Made by a program: the position numbers and the translations under genes. The notes beneath the pieces were generated by a model. The model had not been told where the DNA came from. It saw nothing but the letters and a program-made list of their open reading frames with translations, and did not search any database. Below, piece after piece: positions 14,508 through 15,379 of a stretch of 15,379 bases of DNA. Origin of the DNA: an uncultured cyanobacterium. Lineage in GTDB: Bacteria > Cyanobacteriota > Cyanobacteriia > Cyanobacteriales > Chroococcidiopsidaceae. Each line of letters starts with the position of its first letter. Position 1 is the stretch's first letter. The stretch spans positions 1 to 15,379 of the forward strand of contig CAMIFA010000126.1 of NCBI GenBank assembly GCA_946221495.1, read 5' to 3'.

Positions 14508-15094
14508 TGTCTAGGCTATCAACTTTAGATAAAGGCAGATATAGACCAATTTAAAATATGCTTAAGTAATCTTAATTTGTGGCTGTTTGGAAGTGAAGCA
14601 TCTTTAAGCCACGTTATAGCTAGGTAATCTGTCTTTGCTAAACAGATAGAGAAGCGATCGCCACGATTTATTCCAGAATGAGTACGTTCTATTATCAAGG
14701 ATTGCGATCGCTATAAAATATCTTCAATATAAAGCTTGGATACTTCTCTACTTTTATCTGGTTTACAGTTTAGGTTTTTGGACAGCTTCTTAGGGGCATT
14801 TAGCTATCATTAGCTTTTCTAATATTTCTTTAACCGATTTTCTAATAAAAAGTAAGATAGTTTACAGAAGCTTATGTAAAAATAACTAGATTCAATTAGA
14901 CATTAACAGAGTTATGCACTTTTTAGCTTATTAAGCAGTATCTATTAATACTTTCAACTATCTGCCAATAGTCCGGTGGGCAGAATCCTGAATGTACAGT
15001 ATCGTGACTAACTATGCCCAACTTAGAAGCGCCCTGGTTGACTGTGATCTTTAACTTGTGGTCAAAGCAGGCAAATACTAAGGAGACGACTGAT
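14508..15094. other. 587-bp intergenic region with two HIP1 sites and small hairpins
   Basis: The region separates divergent genes and shows no credible ORF or tRNA. HIP1 copies lie at 14654 and 14704. ATCTGT (14627-14632) pairs with ACAGAT (14642-14647) across nine bases. TCTGCC (14961-14966) pairs with GGCAGA (14979-14984) across twelve bases. TTGAC (15038-15042) and GTCAA (15061-15065) form spaced inverted arms that could be an operator, with low confidence. The length leaves room for a long 5' leader or small RNA for the secreted-protein gene. Confidence 0.5.
15081..15085 (+). promoter_or_regulatory. Shine-Dalgarno site of the secreted repeat protein
   Basis: AGGAG at 15081-15085, preceded by AA, lies nine bases before the ATG at 15095 and supports that start. 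Confidence 0.7.
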
Positions 15095-15379
15095 ATGCTT
15101 AAGCAAATTTTGACTAGTGGTTCTATTCTCGCTTTGTTACTGACAAGCAGTTTACCTGCTCAAGCCAAACTGAAAGAACCGATGCTACAGGCTCAAGCGC
15201 AAGAAGTACCATCTACTACACCAACGCCTGAAGGTACAACAACTCCGGATGATGGCACAACTCCTACACCAGCGCCGGATGCCACGACTACACCAACACC
15301 TGAAGGCATAACAACTCCGGATGCTGGCACAACTCCTACACCAGCGCCGGATGCCACGACTACACCAACACCTGAAGGC
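15095..15379 (+). CDS. Secreted Thr/Pro-rich tandem-repeat protein, cut by the window end
   Basis: Ninety-five codons are visible and the frame is still open at the edge. The N-terminus MLKQILTSGSILALLLTSSL (1-20) followed by PAQA is a signal peptide, with probable cleavage after A24 (AQA/K). After a short Gln/Ala-rich spacer, residues 41-64 and 65-88 are two 24-residue repeats of the form TTPTPEG, TTPD, GTTPTPAPDA. A third copy begins at residue 89. The composition (Thr, Pro, Ala, Gly, Asp) suggests an extended, perhaps glycosylated linker exported to the periplasm or beyond. The functional domain, if any, lies outside the window. Cyanobacterial fasciclin-domain and other envelope proteins can carry such linkers, but that is only a guess. 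An AGGAG site supports the ATG. Confidence 0.85.
   Translation, partial: MLKQILTSGSILALLLTSSLPAQAKLKEPMLQAQAQEVPSTTPTPEGTTTPDDGTTPTPAPDATTTPTPEGITTPDAGTTPTPAPDATTTPTPEG
15215..15379 (+). repeat. 72-bp in-frame tandem repeat
   Basis: Copy 1 runs 15215-15286, copy 2 runs 15287-15358, and copy 3 begins at 15359 and is cut by the edge. Copies 1 and 2 differ at four of 72 positions. The 21 visible bases of copy 3 are identical to copy 2. The period is 24 codons, so gain or loss of units keeps the frame. Confidence 0.95.

Noticed and set aside
1..15379. CRISPR array, tRNA, rRNA or insertion sequence
   Set aside because: I saw no regularly spaced direct repeats with unique spacers, no cloverleaf or GTTCRA-type tRNA core, and no transposase reading frame with terminal inverted repeats.

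Overview
The window is from a cyanobacterium, probably one with a large genome of the filamentous or Chroococcidiopsis type. The evidence is the palindrome GCGATCGC (HIP1), seen at least 14 times in 15.4 kb where well under one is expected by chance. Two Uma2-family nucleases, two dispersed repeats ending in GGCATCGC and two heptanucleotide tandem repeats, all typical of such genomes, support this. Most genes lack a clear Shine-Dalgarno site, also usual in this group.

Layout, left to right. Positions 1-880 are AT-rich and hold one unidentified protein with an Ntn-hydrolase-like look. Positions 882-3427 carry, on the minus strand, an ABC-F ATPase of the Uup type followed by a Uma2 nuclease. 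The ABC-F gene has two heptanucleotide repeats inside its coding sequence. Positions 3652-8238 begin and end with the two enzymes of glutathione-dependent formaldehyde oxidation: S-(hydroxymethyl)glutathione dehydrogenase and S-formylglutathione hydrolase. Between them lie 2.6 kb of accessory genes: an overlapping pair of tiny proteins, an unknown beta-rich protein, a retropepsin-like aspartic protease and a second Uma2 nuclease. Positions 8230-9905 (minus) hold a saccharopine-dehydrogenase-like oxidoreductase and a MAPEG-family membrane protein. Positions 10021-12300 (plus) hold an ABC exporter half-transporter and a conserved cyanobacterial protein that may be the carboxysome factor CcmS. 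Positions 12331-14507 are accessory again: a doubtful, perhaps frameshifted ORF, a small protein plus HNH endonuclease pair, and a nucleotidyltransferase-fold protein. After a 587-bp gap, the window ends inside a secreted Thr/Pro-rich protein made of 72-bp tandem repeats.

Functional themes. The formaldehyde pair and the MAPEG protein suggest glutathione-linked detoxification, but only the first two form an established pathway. The accessory genes are small, often singletons or two-gene units, and look like mobile or defence-type cargo placed between core genes.

The most interesting item is a 57-residue gene at 4796-4969. It has a perfect AGGAGG ribosome-binding site but only ATT where the start codon should be, and it overlaps its partner gene by ATGA. 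No complete defence or other novel system can be proved from the sequence alone.
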